A DNA stretch of 64,000 bases from Chlorokybus atmophyticus (Eukaryota > Streptophyta > Chlorokybophyceae > Chlorokybales > Chlorokybaceae). The stretch covers positions 1 to 64,000 of the forward strand of contig RHPI01002998.1 of assembly GCA_009103225.1 (NCBI GenBank), read 5' to 3'. Positions 1 to 12,775 of the stretch are shown piece by piece. The notes beneath the pieces were generated by a model. That model had not been told where the DNA came from, did no database searches, and was given only the letters and a program-made list of their open reading frames with translations. Every line of letters starts with the position of its first letter. Positions within the stretch are counted from its first letter, which is position 1. The translations under genes and the position numbers were made by a program.

Positions 1-3000
1 TAAATAAGCATATTTAAATACTTATTCATACAAAATGTGTTATTCAGGTAGCAATAATACCCCTATTATTATTGCTCTCGTTACATGGTTCCACTGTAGT
101 ATCCATTACATTACTTATAATTATGCATTGCGATGCAACAAAAGTATAAGAAGCGGCTTTGCTAAAATAAGGCCGATGTTCATACTTTTGTCGCATACAT
201 GTATAAAAATAGCAAGTACAGTAGCCACTAGGCTACTACAATCAATACTTGTACTCAAATAAGTATAGCATTATTACTTATTTTAATACAAGTATTTTAT
301 ATACACTTATTAATAAAATCAGAATGGTAGCCACCAAACTGCAATTTGTGTAGTATTGACCTATACTCGTGCCATATATGGTTGGCAGCAAAATATGATG
401 GCCTACATGAGAAAATCAACACGCAAATTCATTAATCTATAGTATAGCACCCCCAAATTTATAACGTCATACCAAAACTGCAACATACCAGTGGATAATC
501 ATAAAAGAACACATGCTACTTTTAGCACATCATGGCTACCGACCGTGCAGTAGCATCAATACATGCTAGCAAATTCGTGTTTATTTTACTTGCGCACACA
601 TTGCCAAGTTTGAGAGGTTGTTCAAGTGATAACACTATAGCACATTGCGCAAGCGCAGGCTGCATACTTATAAGCATGTTTGCACACTATGCTCATGTGC
701 CGATTAGCCCAATGAATAGAGGTCTACCATTTTTGTAGCATGTTGCTTAAGTTACATAAAAACATTTTTAAACCTCAAGGTGACTGACATGCCCATGCAA
801 CTGACAGGCCTCCACGATGAACAGAGGAAGCCAGAGGAGCAGATGTGGAGACCAAAGCGTGGGTGGTTGCGACCCACTTGAAGGTGAAAGTCGTGAGAAG
901 ACAAGCATCATGTGTGCACAGCATGCGTGCTTGCTCAACATGGTGACTGTGCTTCGGGTGCAGGTGTGCGAGTGTGCACAGCGCTGGTCGTCATTGCCAC
1001 ATTTGTGAACAACGCAGGGAGGAGTGGTGTAGATAGTAGTAGCAGTTGCTCTAGCCAGCTTGTTAAATATCCGTGCATGCCCTTAATGTTCTTGTTCTTT
1101 TTGTACCACGTTTGGCTGGATTGCATGTATGCATGCACCATGATATGTGCCACATGTAGCAACAGCAAAGCCCACCAAGCATGGTGCGGACTGAGCATAT
1201 TAAGCATGGTGCGACTGTTGCGCGCCATGATTGGTTACCTTGTCAAGGCAGGCAGCATTATCATGGAATGTGTGGCATGCACCAAGCATGGTGCGTGCCA
1301 CGCACTGTTGCGTGCCATGAATGGTTGCATGTCCAGGAAGGCAGCATTAGTCATGGCGTGAATGGCACGCTCCAAGCATGGTGCGACTGTTGCGCACCAT
1401 TCTTGGCCGCGGGCTTAGGGAAGGCAGCATTGATCATGGCGTGTGTGGCACGCACCACCCATGGTGCGCACCACCACGCCAGAGCTGGCTGTCATGTTCC
1501 CTAAAAAGGCTACTTTTATGGTCGGGAGCGTTGCGCCAAACATGGTGTGTACGGTTGGTTGCTAGTTAGGGGGGGGAAGTGCCCAAACTAGCGGTGACAA
1601 TCGAGGAACCGCAAACCATGGTTGGTGTTCGCGGTGATACGCCAGGTTTAACCCTAATTCGCGGGCTTCCACCGCTCGCTATTGCCCCCTAGTGCGAACG
1701 TCCGCACCATACATGGTTTTATATTTATTATTGTGGTGAGTACTACATCATGCACACCCATTTACTGTACACACCACGGCCTGTATTCTGAGTCACTATT
1801 TATGAAGTGCCGCGGGCCACATCCTCAGATAATGTTGATGCACCCGTGCTAGATGCATTTGCGTTACGCGTTACATTTAGACCTGTGTTTAAATAGCGCA
1901 TGCGTCAGTGCAGCGGTAGCATATAGTCACCAGCGCAACCAATATGCGATAATGAGATGGAGTGTTCAAGAGCACGAAAACCTTGGTCTGCAGCCCATGT
2001 CACTTGATAGTTCATCTCATGCAATGGAACAATCTTTGCACAAGGCTTTCATGTAACCGATAATGTCTCAATATGTGAGACGTGATTGATATGCACAAAT
2101 GTACAACTGTTGCCACTGCGGATACAGCTCATTATTGTAGCACGCCATATGCTTAAACACTCGACGCACACCCTCATGCACATCACAATCATTGGCTTAC
2201 TCATTGATGGTTAAAACGGCATAACCATTGTGAATTCAATATTCGATATTAAGAGTTTTAGCGTACATGCGCCTCCTAGCTTGCCATGCTGCACGTGCAC
2301 TTCCCGCTTGCAGAACGCGTGAGGTGTTGTAATCACGGTCATGAATTATTTATGTTCTAGCTCGGGTCTGCCATATTCGTACTTTCAATGTTTGTATGTG
2401 TCTACTTGTGGTTGTATAGTAGTAGGTGTGACTCTGTCTTGGCTCCCACTTCATCATGTTTTTGCTTGCTAGCTTGCTGGTGCACGGTGCTTTACACTGT
2501 TCTTCGGGGTTTGCTACATGCAACTCTTGTGTATTATGTGTTTCTTCTTAACAACAACAATGGCATGACGCCACTGTGCTTGCAGAAATGACAAAAGCCC
2601 TTGCATAAGACTAAATTCGTCATGCATCATGCCGTGAATGCGTGTATGGTGCCCCTCTTATGGGCAAGACATAATATGTTCTGCTCGTGCATTTTGTTGC
2701 TGCTGACTACACACATGCACGCACAGCTATAAGAAAGGCATTGCATGCGGTATAAAGGATTAATTATAACCTACTTAGGCATTCTGCAACGCAACATTGC
2801 AAGCAATCCACGCAGAGCAAGTAGGCGGGAAAGTCCTTTACAAATTGGCAGGGGAGTGCAGCTGACAGCCTTCAGGACTCTACTCATCCCAGCATTACAA
2901 CACATGCATGCATTTGAATGCAGCAGTGGGTGGAGACAGCTTGAGGTAGAGGGCAAGGGCAGGGGGACAACCTGCAGCAAGAGGGACAGGGATGCTGCAT

Positions 3001-3400
3001 GCACGCGAGATGAATGTCAGATTGCATTCTAGATACACCATCCTGTTGTGGAGCAGTAATAGGCTGCCTTCACAGTGCAGCTGGGAATGGCTCACAACTG
3101 AGTAGATGACGAATAGCTGTCAAGTGCATAAACTTTCACAGCACATTGGACCTCAAGACCCAACAGTACGCTGCTGCCTCAGTGGCTGGTGCATTGTCAA
3201 GTCACCACAGTGCACCGCAGGCTGGTATGAAATATTTTAAGCAAGTTGCAACTGGCACAACTGGAGCTATCTACCTAGGCAAATTGCCACAGGCAAGTTG
3301 CCTTGCAGCAGTGGTATAGACAAATAGAGCCAGCAAGACTTAGTAATGTCCTGCCTCACTATGCGCAACTAAATCAAGAAATCACATCTCTACCTCAACA
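1..3400. other. Intergenic, no gene recognised
   Basis: AT-rich at the left end and moderately GC towards the right. Open frames here are short and show no family motif. The only ordered structure I see is the minisatellite near 1.2-1.5 kb, listed separately. Confidence 0.6.
1202..1510. repeat. Minisatellite, about 85-bp units
   Basis: The phrase AAGCATGGTGCG recurs at 1202, 1284 and 1374, with a degenerate ACCCATGGTGCG near 1457, giving spacings of about 82, 90 and 83 bases. Inside each unit the order GGCAGCATT, then TCATGG, then GTGTGGCACGCACC is kept with substitutions and small indels. This is an imperfect tandem array of about 3.5 copies. Confidence 0.7.
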
Positions 3401-3422
3401 GGGAAGTCTGTACGGGGATAAT

Positions 3423-4798
3423 CTAGGCTACTACAAGCTGCTGCACTGGTGCCATGGAATCATGGTAATCGCAATCCAATGCTTCTGCGTGTTCATCCTC
3501 CAGGCCGCTGTCATAATCGCTGCTGAAGGTGCCAAAGATGCTGACTTCCTCTCGCGTGCGGCAAGTGGCAAACCACTTGGACAACATGTACTCTCGTGAT
3601 CGCCACGGCGGGCAGTGCATGCCAGACTGTCCGAGGGAGCGCGTCATTGATGAGCACATAACCTCAACCTGCAGCACAAAGGTCACATCGCTTAGCGCAG
3701 TTGGGGGCACCGAACACAAGTGCGCACGCAGGCAAAGAGTCTTCAATGAAGGAGCAGAGCTTACCATGGAACAGAGCCTGGAAGGCCAGCCACTGAAAGT
3801 TCGCGGCAGCCGACAGAGAGTAGTGGTATACTCCAGAGTAGGTCGTGCAATCTCAAACTGCTCCTTGAGATAGACATCGACAATCATACAACGGTCGGAC
3901 GAGTAGTAGCTGCTACCGTCGTCCTGGTACACCTCAATAAACTCGTGAGACCCTGCAGGAGTTCAAGTTTAAAAGACCGCCCAGTCTAGAGGCAAGGAAG
4001 ACTGCAGGCGGACCAATTGTGCAGGGCACTCACCACCATGATGGTGGGTCCCATTCCCAAATCGGGTATGGCAAATGGCGACATAATATCCCATCTCCGC
4101 CAGCTGTGTCGCAACGCTATGTTGCAGCTGGCGTCGCTCAGCAGCTGCCCTTTCAGAAAACGACAGCTCAGCAAACTCGTCAGCATTGTTGGAGTAGCGC
4201 TCCCTTGTGCGCTCAGCCCAGTCCAAAGCCTCAGCAACGTCCGCTGTCAACTGAATCTCGGCATCGTCTGCCTGAGTTCCAAGCATCTGCACGAGTCAAT
4301 TTGTCAGCTTTTAGGCGGCAAGCACTGCACGAATTGCTGTGCCTGACAGGGCCGATTGTCCCTTCACAACAATGTTGCGCATGCACAACCTCGAAAACGC
4401 TGCACAGGCTGTTGAGCTGGAAGCTACGACTGACAAGACGTTGGAGACTGCCGTGGAACTAGGCATGCAGCAATGGTGACACGTGCTAGAAATCAGCCAA
4501 ACGACAAGAGCCATGCCAATGTAAAACTCAGCTCTACCTGCAACTTGTAGGCGTCCTCAACCTCGCCACCATCGTCCCAGTAGGCGGCGCGAGCGACCCA
4601 GCTGCGGCCGGTGCAGTCCAGCTCCTCAATGTCGGGTTGGTCAATTGCCTTGGGCCTGCCGGCGGAACCCTTGTAAGGGGTGTTACCGATAGCAATCGGC
4701 TGGCTGGCAGCTCGCTCAGGTGTGCGCTGGCTGCTGCTGCCGCCAGTAGGCAAAGACTCGCACTTGAGTGCCTGTGACGATTCCGGCACGGCCATCAC
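3423..4798 (-). CDS. DUF506 family protein (PDDEXK-like, plant type)
   Basis: Four-exon model, complement(3423..3668, 3765..3952, 4034..4286, 4538..4798), 315 aa, in frame across three GT..AG introns of 81-251 bases. The DUF506 (PF04720) signature is clear: GYYVAICHTRFG, then SHEFIEVYQ, then CMIVDVYLKEQFEIARPT, a short LCRLPRTF block and, after the last intron, the hallmark MHCPPWRSREYMLSKWF. The family is widespread in land plants, is predicted to have a PDDEXK nuclease-like fold and has no established enzymatic activity; one Arabidopsis member (RXR3) is linked to root-hair growth and calmodulin. The first ATG at 4798 is a choice: a GC-rich open frame with an ATG at 5103 could supply an extra N-terminal exon. 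Identification is strong, the N-terminus is uncertain. Confidence 0.85.
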
Positions 4799-5290
4799 CC
4801 GCTACAGCCACACTGGCAACACCAACCACAGGAAGCAGCGGTCGCTACGCGACCAATTCCGCTGTTTATCCTAAGCAACATCCCAGCCCAACAAGGCCGG
4901 CTTGCAGAACCTCCACACCGACCCAACCCAATCAAACCCCACACCTCAGGACACCCCCTCACCACCGCAATCACACACCCACCGACCCGCAAGCCCCGCG
5001 CCCCAGCACCCCGGCCGCCTGCTTCGCCACGTCCGCCTCCGCTGTCGCTGTCGCTGCCGCCGCCTCCGCCGCCACCACCAGCTTGCCGTAAGGCTTCTAG
5101 CATGCACTTCCTAGGGTTTTCCGCTCCCTAAGCTCAGCACAAGGCGATAATTATGATGAAGTCATTTAGCAGCCTACCCTGACTGCGGCAATGCCACTGC
5201 GCCCCCTACTGACTAGCAGTGCTAGGCGGCGCTCTGTAACTGCCGGTGCCAGTACGGCAAAGCCGCTACTTCACTGATATCGGCGGAGAC

Positions 5291-5319
5291 AACCGCAGTT
5301 CCAGGCCTGAACTGCGGTT
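5291..5319. repeat. Perfect inverted repeat (hairpin)
   Basis: AACCGCAGTT at 5291-5300 is followed after a 9-base loop by its exact reverse complement AACTGCGGTT at 5310-5319. It lies in a non-coding, GC-rich patch with related AACCGC words nearby. No U-tract or gene end adjoins it, so I call it a repeat and not a terminator. Confidence 0.7.
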
Positions 5320-6447
5320 TCGTAACCGCAAACAGCGGTGGGCGGCGGTTGGTTAACGACGTTTTGCCGCCGTCTTTGCGTAAGTTAACTGCCGACGGTT
5401 TAACCGTCTCTACCGTAACCGTGGTCTGAGCTCTACAGCAGGGCTGCCCGGCCGCAATGCCCGTAGCGACGCGCTGCCCGCGCGCTGTTCAGGCATGACT
5501 GCCGCGCTGCGCGGCACGCGAATGGGCAAAATTGCATGGTTTGTAACGACCTGACCGTGCTTGCAGCCGAGGACAACATAGACAGGCCGCCTTCGTCCTC
5601 TCAATGTGCATGCGCTGGCTGAAACAACGCAGGCGATCACAACAAGCGTTGGGCAGCCCTTGCTGCCTTCTGGACGGCGGCGCAGCCTTTTGTGGTGGCG
5701 GCCGCCACAGGCGAAACAGGAACGCGACAGAAAACTACCACAGAGGACGCAGCCTCTGCTTCCCCTTTATAGCGATTCCGGCTGGATCCATGTGAATCAG
5801 GACCTGAGATTCAACTTTGGCCGCGCCAGCGGCCTTCAGCAATGCAGCGCATTGATGACGGCGTTGATTTGGTAGTTTCCTATGGCGGCGCACAGGACGG
5901 CGCGCCTTACGTGTCAGGCAGCTTTTTTCCTTTGCGTAGCCTGGGTCTCTCGCCCTTAGAGGACGCTATACAGACGGGGACGCTATCCTGACGAGTCTCC
6001 TCCTCGTGCGTGCCACTTTTGGGTCGGGCCCATCCAAACTTCTGGCCAGACCGGCGGAAATGTAAGTTACTTAACTCCCCGTCTCCTGTGATGCACTCCA
6101 AAAATTTTCAAGCAGCACAGCAAAAGGCGGAGGCGTGCACCACAGTGGGGCGTTTCCAGGTCAATTACCCGGTCTATTGCGAACTTTTGGCCCTTGTTCC
6201 TGGCCCCCGAAAACTGGTCAGCTGCGGGAAGCTGAACCGTCGCTGACGTCATTGCCGATAGCTCTGTGGATGGCCTGTTGCGGTAAAGGTATCACTCCAT
6301 TCACCAATGTTCATTCAGGTTTACCACTGCGTGTTGTTTCAACACTATGCAACCCCAACTGAAGAGTTGCATCATGTAGTTGTTGACCATGTCACTTGTA
6401 CTAGTATCAGGGGTGCACAACCCCCGAGAATGCTGCTTTACCCATCC

Positions 6448-6452
<5 letters not shown>

Positions 6453-6498
<46 letters not shown>
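6453..6498. repeat. (AT)n microsatellite
   Basis: About 23 uninterrupted AT dinucleotides in a non-coding AT-rich stretch. Confidence 0.95.
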
Positions 6499-6500
<2 letters not shown>

Positions 6501-7175
6501 AACCCAAGCAGTAACCTCCTTCAACCCTTTTATACCTGTATGTGACATATATCTATTTATGCAATGATATAGTAATTCTATGATTAGATATATCACCAAC
6601 GCTGATTATCGTTAATATTATATTACAAATGATGGCACATGTTAAGTCAAGATTGCAATTGTCTGCGTGTGACACGTATGGTATTTAATACATTATCACA
6701 TTTTGTTTATATAAGATGTGATAACGTGACAGCCGCTGGATATATGCTTTCATACATGTACATATTAAAAGTAGCCACAATGTTGCGAAGGTCAAAAACT
6801 CAATAGTGTTACCCACTACAATAAAGTTGATGGTTGGTATTCTACACAATTTCTTGTATATATGCATTATTGCGACTCCAATCACTTATAATAATAACAC
6901 ATGAAAACGAAATGCTTTACTATTTTATGGTGTAACATATTACAAGCATACATAATGTTAGCATAGCAGCTCGCTTCACTATTATTATTGTACATAGTGT
7001 GATAGTGATTCCACTAATTTCACTAGTTACCTTTCGTATCATCATATAACTAGCGCATGCACAAATGTAATTTCAAATTCAATAGCAGTTATATAACTAT
7101 TGAATTTTGAATTTACAATTTTATAATCGTAAGCACATTATGCAACATCAATGTCGTACATACCATGATCACGAG

Positions 7176-7465
7176 CGTGTATACACGCAAATACGCGCAC
7201 ATGTGTATGTATACGTGCATACACTATGTATACTATGTATGTGATATACATGAGATGTATCATATCAAATTTATATAAACATGTATGTATTCATACAATG
7301 TATACATGCTTTGTACACTGTATGTATACATGCTTATATATGTATATGTGTATACATACATGTATACACATCTACATGTGTACACCTGTATATGTGTATA
7401 TATACATGTACACATACAAATGGCATGCGTATGTATACATGTATGCATACACAGTCACACGGCAT
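7176..7465. repeat. Low-complexity TGTATACA/ACATGTAT block
   Basis: Alternating purine-pyrimidine sequence made mainly of the words TGTATA, TACATG and CATATA in both orientations. Open frames through it (Cys/Tyr/Met or His/Thr-rich) are composition artefacts. Confidence 0.75.
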
Positions 7466-8080
7466 GTGACTTGACTTGACAATTGCGTTTGATTAAGCGA
7501 ATATACTATTGACTATTTTCATGTTAACTTACATCACTTTAAGTATGCCACGGTCTACATGCGGCATGTAGTCTAATATGATGACAAATGGTTGGAAAAA
7601 GGCCTCAGGGACGCTTGAGTGTGACAATTTACAAAAAGATGTAATTAAGAATCATACATGCATCATACATGCAGCACCACACATACCATGTCATATGTGC
7701 TTGCTATTCGTCTCCACGCAAGCCTCTATCTGAGCGCTAACTGTTGCCGAACTTGTGCACCCAGGTTGGTTGGTTGATCGGTCGGTGTTTGCTGCTGCTG
7801 CTAGGCCTACTGCCTGCTTCACCAACGGCAGTGTATTGCACATTTGTCACTTAGCATACAGTAGTGTGATGGCCCCGGATGTAATGTACCGGTAGGTGTG
7901 TTGCCTTGCTTGTTGGCTCGAATGTTACCGTTATTGTTCGCTGGTGTGTGCACAGACTGCATGTTTGCAATATGACTCATACCTTATGAAAAATACCATA
8001 AAACCACTGATCTTTTAAATAAGACAAATTATTAACGATGGCAATATTGTTAGATTTATGCTACCTTATGACATATTGTT

Positions 8081-8085
8081 GCTCA
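8081..8085. repeat. Target-site duplication, left copy (GCTCA)
   Basis: Directly abuts the outer TG of the left LTR. Its partner GCTCG follows the outer CA of the right LTR at 15295-15299. Four of five bases match, the length expected for Ty3/gypsy insertion. Confidence 0.65.
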
Positions 8086-8959
8086 TGTCACGTGGGACAC
8101 ACACTTACCTGCTCATGTATGTCACATACTTGTGCACACGCACAAGAACTTCTTCACAACATACCACGGTGCAGCACCTTGTTGAAGGAATGCCACAGCA
8201 CCGCAACAGGATGGAGAGGATGCACCACAAACCCTCCACTCAGCTCACACACACTCAAGCACACCCTACTCACGTGCAAGGCTGCCACTACACCCCACTT
8301 GGGATGAGAGGGAGAGCCCCTTGAACAACTGAACTAGGCACCCCACACACAAGAGTCGAGTATGCACATGCTGAGCTGCCTTAACACTTGTTGAGGCCAT
8401 TCATATACCCCCTCTTTGCTGCTCTCCGACCTAGAACAACCATGTCCAAGGCTACTTGCCTTGTTATGGCTGCGTTTACCTATACTCATGCCTAGGAGCT
8501 GCCACATCAGTCCTAGGACATCTTGTCAACGCCCAAGACTGATCACACATCAGCCTCGGACATTGTGAACGCCCAAGGCTGGTCACATCAGTCTAGGACC
8601 TCATACATATGCATACATATGCGGACATATGCATACACATGCATACATCACTCATATCCGCACATATGAACTCATATGCGGACACATGCATGCATATGCA
8701 ACCATATGCATATACATGCGGACATATGACACCGACCAGCTCTGTGCTTGCTAGTTGACAGTGCCTATGTGTAGCTACAACGCCCTTGCACACTAAGTGC
8801 ACAAGGCCAAAACTAAACAAAACAACTAAACAAAACTTCATGAGCACATATGCCAAGCACTACACAACTTGACTATACGGGATCCTCACTTAGTTCTTCT
8901 TACTTACCACATAAGTAAGGAACATGAGAGTGACTTTTGCCAGCCCTTTGGGCGTGACA
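8086..8959 (-). repeat. LTR, 3' copy of the chromovirus
   Basis: 874 bases, bounded by the 7-bp inverted termini TGTCACG and CGTGACA. It matches the other LTR over its whole length with scattered substitutions. It has an extra stretch near 8806-8835 (repeats of AACTAAACAAAAC) absent from the partner. An internal block at about 8606-8725 repeats the word CATATGCGGACATATGCATA. Confidence 0.95.
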
Positions 8960-8972
8960 TTCCTCCCCACTT
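8960..8972 (-). promoter_or_regulatory. Polypurine tract (plus-strand primer)
   Basis: On the element's strand AAGTGGGGAGGAA stands immediately upstream of the 3' LTR, the position and composition of a PPT used to prime second-strand DNA synthesis. Confidence 0.85.
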
Positions 8973-9207
8973 GCATTGCAACTCCCATGTTGCAAACAAT
9001 GGAGCTCATTGCCCCGCACGATGATTGCCAGCCAGGTTGGCCAAGCCTGCTGAACCACCGCACACTACGCGTAAAACAAAATGCAAGTCGCGGGAGTGAC
9101 AACCAACTCTGATACTAAGTACCAGTGCGCGCGTATTGGCATGTCACATAGAAGAGAAAGTTGCACGTGTTTGTACAACACCTATGTTGCAACCCGAGCA
9201 CATGCTC

Positions 9208-10517
9208 TCAAGTGGCACCTGTGGATTTGAGCTCACTCTCAAACTCACCCAACTTGTCAGCACAGTTTGTCAAGTTGAAAATAGGCTCCCAGGTATTACG
9301 CCATCACCAAGCCACTTGACAAGGTATTCAGTGCGGAAGGTCTTCTTGTACTTCCGGAACCTCTTGCCAACAACTGCCTCAACCTCATACTCGAGGTCTC
9401 CCTCTACCTCACATGGAGGTGGAGGAGGCTGCACCGGGCCATCACTTCTGTATGGCTTCAACAGTGCCTCATGGAACACACTGTGGATTCGCATGCTCTT
9501 TGGCAATTCAAGCCTAAAGGCACGGTCACCAACAGCTGCTGTGATTGTGAACGGCCCTAGCCACCTGGGTAGAAGCTTGCGCACACCACTAGTCTTAAGT
9601 CTAATGTTCTTAGAACTCAGCAAGACCTTGTCTCCTACTTTGAAACCAGCACCAGGCTTGCACAGCCGATCAGCATACATCTTTTGCCGATCTTGGGCTG
9701 CTCTCAAGCAGTCCTTGGCACTTGCCAATGCAGCATGCATCTGCTTTGTAAAGTCTCTAGCCGTTGGCACTTTGCTAAATGGCTGAACTTGCAGAGACAT
9801 TAGTGTCAACGGATGACGACCATAGTTGAGAAGAAACGGGATGCTGTGCGTTGACTCTTGCCATGCATTGTTTACAGCAAACTCGGCCAATGCAAGGTGC
9901 ACATCTCAGTCATCAAACTTAGGTGACGTGTAGTGGCGCAGCACGTTTTCAAGCACCTGGTTTGCACGCTCCGTCTGTCCATCACTCTGTGGATGGTAAG
10001 CAGTGCTCAAGCTCTGCTTAGTTCCCAAGTATTGGCACACAGCCTGCCAGAACTGACTGGTAAATCTGAGATCACGGTCTAATACCAACTCTATAAGTAC
10101 ACCGTGCAATTTAAACATCGTGTTCACAAAAGCATACGCAAACTCTTGCGCGCTCACATCTGTGCGACATGGCTCAAACCGGACCATCTTGGTCAACCGA
10201 TCAACAAAAACAATCATGGCATCATGCCCTTGTTTTGTCTCGGGCAGATCTGTGATCAGATCCATGCTTACACTCTCCCATTGATAGCTTGGGATAGCCA
10301 ACGGCTTAAGTAGCCCTGCTGGCTTGCGGTGTGAGGCCTTGTCACGTTGACAAGTGTCACAACTTTGCACATACTTGGTTGCATCAGCAACCAATGTCGG
10401 CCACCAGTACTGTCGCTGCAGTAACTGGATGCTCTTGATCATGTCCATGTGACCGCTGTATACAGCATTGTGCCTCAAACAAGCATTCTTGCCTAAGTCC
10501 GAGTGCATCTGGCACAA
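9208..10517 (-). pseudogene. Integrase with C-terminal chromodomain (frameshifted)
   Basis: In element order: an HHCC zinc-binding region (YSGHMDMIKSIQ, then QSCDTCQRDK), then the catalytic core with its D,D,E residues in VSMDLITDLP, VLDRDLRFTSQFW and HPQSDGQTERANQVLE. The frame breaks near 9902-9906 and resumes with the C-terminal domain (AEFAVNNAWQESTHSIPFLLN). A chromodomain follows: LEYEVEAVVGKRFRK and YLVKWLG are in one frame, and its TWEPIFNLTNC end is in another, so a small indel lies near 9290-9300. The last stop is at 9208. The enzyme inserts retroelement DNA, and the chromodomain is thought to steer it to marked chromatin. Confidence 0.9.
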
Positions 10518-10763
10518 TCAACTTGCCCTCGCGGTACCACAACCCTTTGTGACAAGTGATCTTGTCGTCTCCTTGCTTGAGCAGCTTGGCAAACCAGTTG
10601 TCAAATGCATAAGCCCGTGGTAGACGTGCCACAATGTCTTCAACATCAACAGCCAGTGGGTCCTCCCCACTTGCATTGCAAGCTACCATTGGTGCATCAC
10701 CGCTAGCTGCCTTACTGGCAACTGGCAACTCACATGTTGATGGCTGCGTTGATGTACTAGCAC

Positions 10764-12145
10764 CTATGTCATCAGTGCCCACCCTTGACTGCGTGCACGT
10801 GCACGTGTCGTTGCTGCCAATAACAAAGGCGAGCGACTCAAGGGATCTGCCACATTCACCCTACCTGGACGATACACCCAAGTAAAGTTGAAACGCGACA
10901 AAAACTCAGCCCACCTTGCTTGTCTTTGGGACAGGGTTGGTTGGGTCTGAAAGAACACAAGTGGGTTGTGATCAGTAATCACCGTGAACCCACCTTCCAC
11001 CCCCTCCAGATAGCAGCGCCACTCCTGTAGCGCATGAACCACTCCCAACAACTCTTGTCCAGTTGTGGTATAGTTTTTCTCAGCAGGAGAGAGCTTCTTG
11101 CTCAAGTACGCAAGAGGGTGTCCGTCCTGAAGCAACACAGCTCCCGTGCCATCTAAAGATGCATCGCTAATCACCTCAAAGGCCTGGTGAAGTCTGGCAA
11201 CTGTAACACATGTGCTGACACCAGAGCCTCTTTGATAGAGTCAAAGGCAACATGTTGCCCGTGTCCCCACCTCCACACAACCTTGTCACGTAGCAAGTTT
11301 GTGAGAGAAGCAACTCGCGATGAGTATCCAAGGATGTACTTCCGGAAATACTTGCTTAGCCCCAAGAATGCTCGCAGCTCATGCACGTTCTTGGGTGCGG
11401 GCCATTCTTGGACCTTAGCAACCTTCTTGGGGTCAGGGCGCACGCCCTCCTTGCTTACAATGTGCCCCAAGAACTCAAGTTCCGTCTTCCCAAACTCACA
11501 CTTGGGCATATACGCAAAGAACTTGTTCGCACGCAGCGTTTCAAGAACCTCACGCATATGTGTAACATGTGACTTAGGGTCTTTTACTGACGACCATGAT
11601 GTCATCCAAGTACACAAGTATTGTCTTCCCAATCAGCTCGTGAAACACACTGTTCATTATAGCTTGAAAGGTAGCTGGCGCATTCGTTAGCCCAAATGGC
11701 AGCACTTTGTACTGAAAGTGTCCCACATGCGTTCTAAACGCTGTCCTGGCACATCTTCCGGTGTGATCCGGATCTGGTGGTACCCACTGATCAAGTCCAA
11801 GGAGCTGAACACTGAGGCCCCGCTCAGTTGATCAAGCAAATCATCTATCCTTGGCAACGGATACCTATTCTTAATGGTAAGCTTCTTCAAGGCCCTATAG
11901 TCCACGCACATGCGCAGTCTGCCGTCCTTCTTAGGTACGAACAGAATGGGTGCTCCGAAGGGAGAGCTACTTGGCTCAATCAATCCCTTCGCAAGCAAGG
12001 CCTTGATTTGCCTCTCCATGTCCGCAAACTCAGCTGGACTTAGCCTATACACAGGCCTAAATGGAGGTTGTCCTCCTGATACGAGAGGAATAGTGTGCCA
12101 CACTTCCCGCTCAGGAGGCAACTCAGGCAACTCAGCTCGAAACAC
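10764..12145 (-). pseudogene. Reverse transcriptase and RNase H (frameshifted)
   Basis: Reverse transcriptase blocks follow one another: [72 protein letters not shown], then the catalytic YLDD at 11601-11612, then EFLGHIVSKEGV. Frame changes near 11690 and just after the YLDD block show at least two indels. The RNase H part begins with ISDASLDGTGAVLLQDG and continues through YTTTGQELLGVVHALQEWR. Together these copy element RNA into DNA and degrade the template. Confidence 0.93.
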
Positions 12146-12493
12146 ATCACAATACTCATGCAGCAGAGCGTCAAGTGCATTGTCATGTGAGCTGTTAACA
12201 GTCTCTCACCGGGTGGAGTGGTGCCCTCATCGTTGGCAAGTGGCTTGACGAGGACCAGAAGAGGTTCAGCACCTCTCCGCACAGCTCTTTTCACCTGCAT
12301 GGCACTCAACAACAGAGGGAACACATCACTTGATGTGTCACCGTAAGTAGAGGGCATGACATCACACCCTTCAGCTCTCAGGGTCAGACGCCCTCGCCCT
12401 TTGCGCACGCTGCAAAGGCCTGTGTCTGCATCCGTGCGCAGGCCATTAGCACGCTCCCATCGAGCACCAAGAATGACATCAACACCTGGTACC

Positions 12494-12775
12494 TCAACTG
12501 GCACAACCAAGAACCTCAGTTGAGCATGATAGCCTTGCACGCAAAGACAGATGCACGGACCCTTTGACTGGGATCTCATGCTCATCAAGTGAGGTCACTG
12601 CCTCACTTGCCTTCTCAATATGAATGCCAAGACGCCGCACCAGAGACTCACTTACAAAGTTCTCCGGTGTACCAGTATCTAGTATCAGAGTAGCTGATAC
12701 TCGTGCAACTGACGCCTTGAACAACCATGTAAGGTCCAAGTGATTTCCCCGGTGGAGAACAGGCGGGTCATACAT
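12494..12775 (-). pseudogene. Retroelement aspartic protease region
   Basis: ATLILDTGTPENFVSESLV carries the DTG active-site triad of retropepsins between the gag zinc knuckle and reverse transcriptase. A further block in another frame (VPVEVPGVDVILGARW, near 12470) matches the typical downstream part of gypsy proteases. The enzyme would cut the polyprotein. Confidence 0.8.

Larger units (their letters stand above)
5100..8085. other. Intergenic, no gene recognised
   Basis: No frame carries a family motif. It holds a perfect hairpin at 5291-5319, an AT microsatellite near 6.45 kb and a stretch dominated by TGTATACA/ACATGTAT words near 7.2-7.46 kb. A run of short direct and inverted GGCGG/CCGCC words at 5.2-5.4 kb may be a decayed element, but I cannot classify it. 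Confidence 0.55.

Noticed and set aside
6010-6362. Overlapping short frames near 6.0-6.4 kb
   Set aside because: Neither strand shows a family motif, and the sequence has no codon-like bias that I can judge.
7226-7479. Tyr/Met/Cys-rich frames
   Set aside because: Composition artefact of the TGTATACA low-complexity block.
9136-9786. 216-residue plus-strand open frame over the integrase
   Set aside because: It is antisense to the chromovirus integrase, which carries real catalytic motifs.
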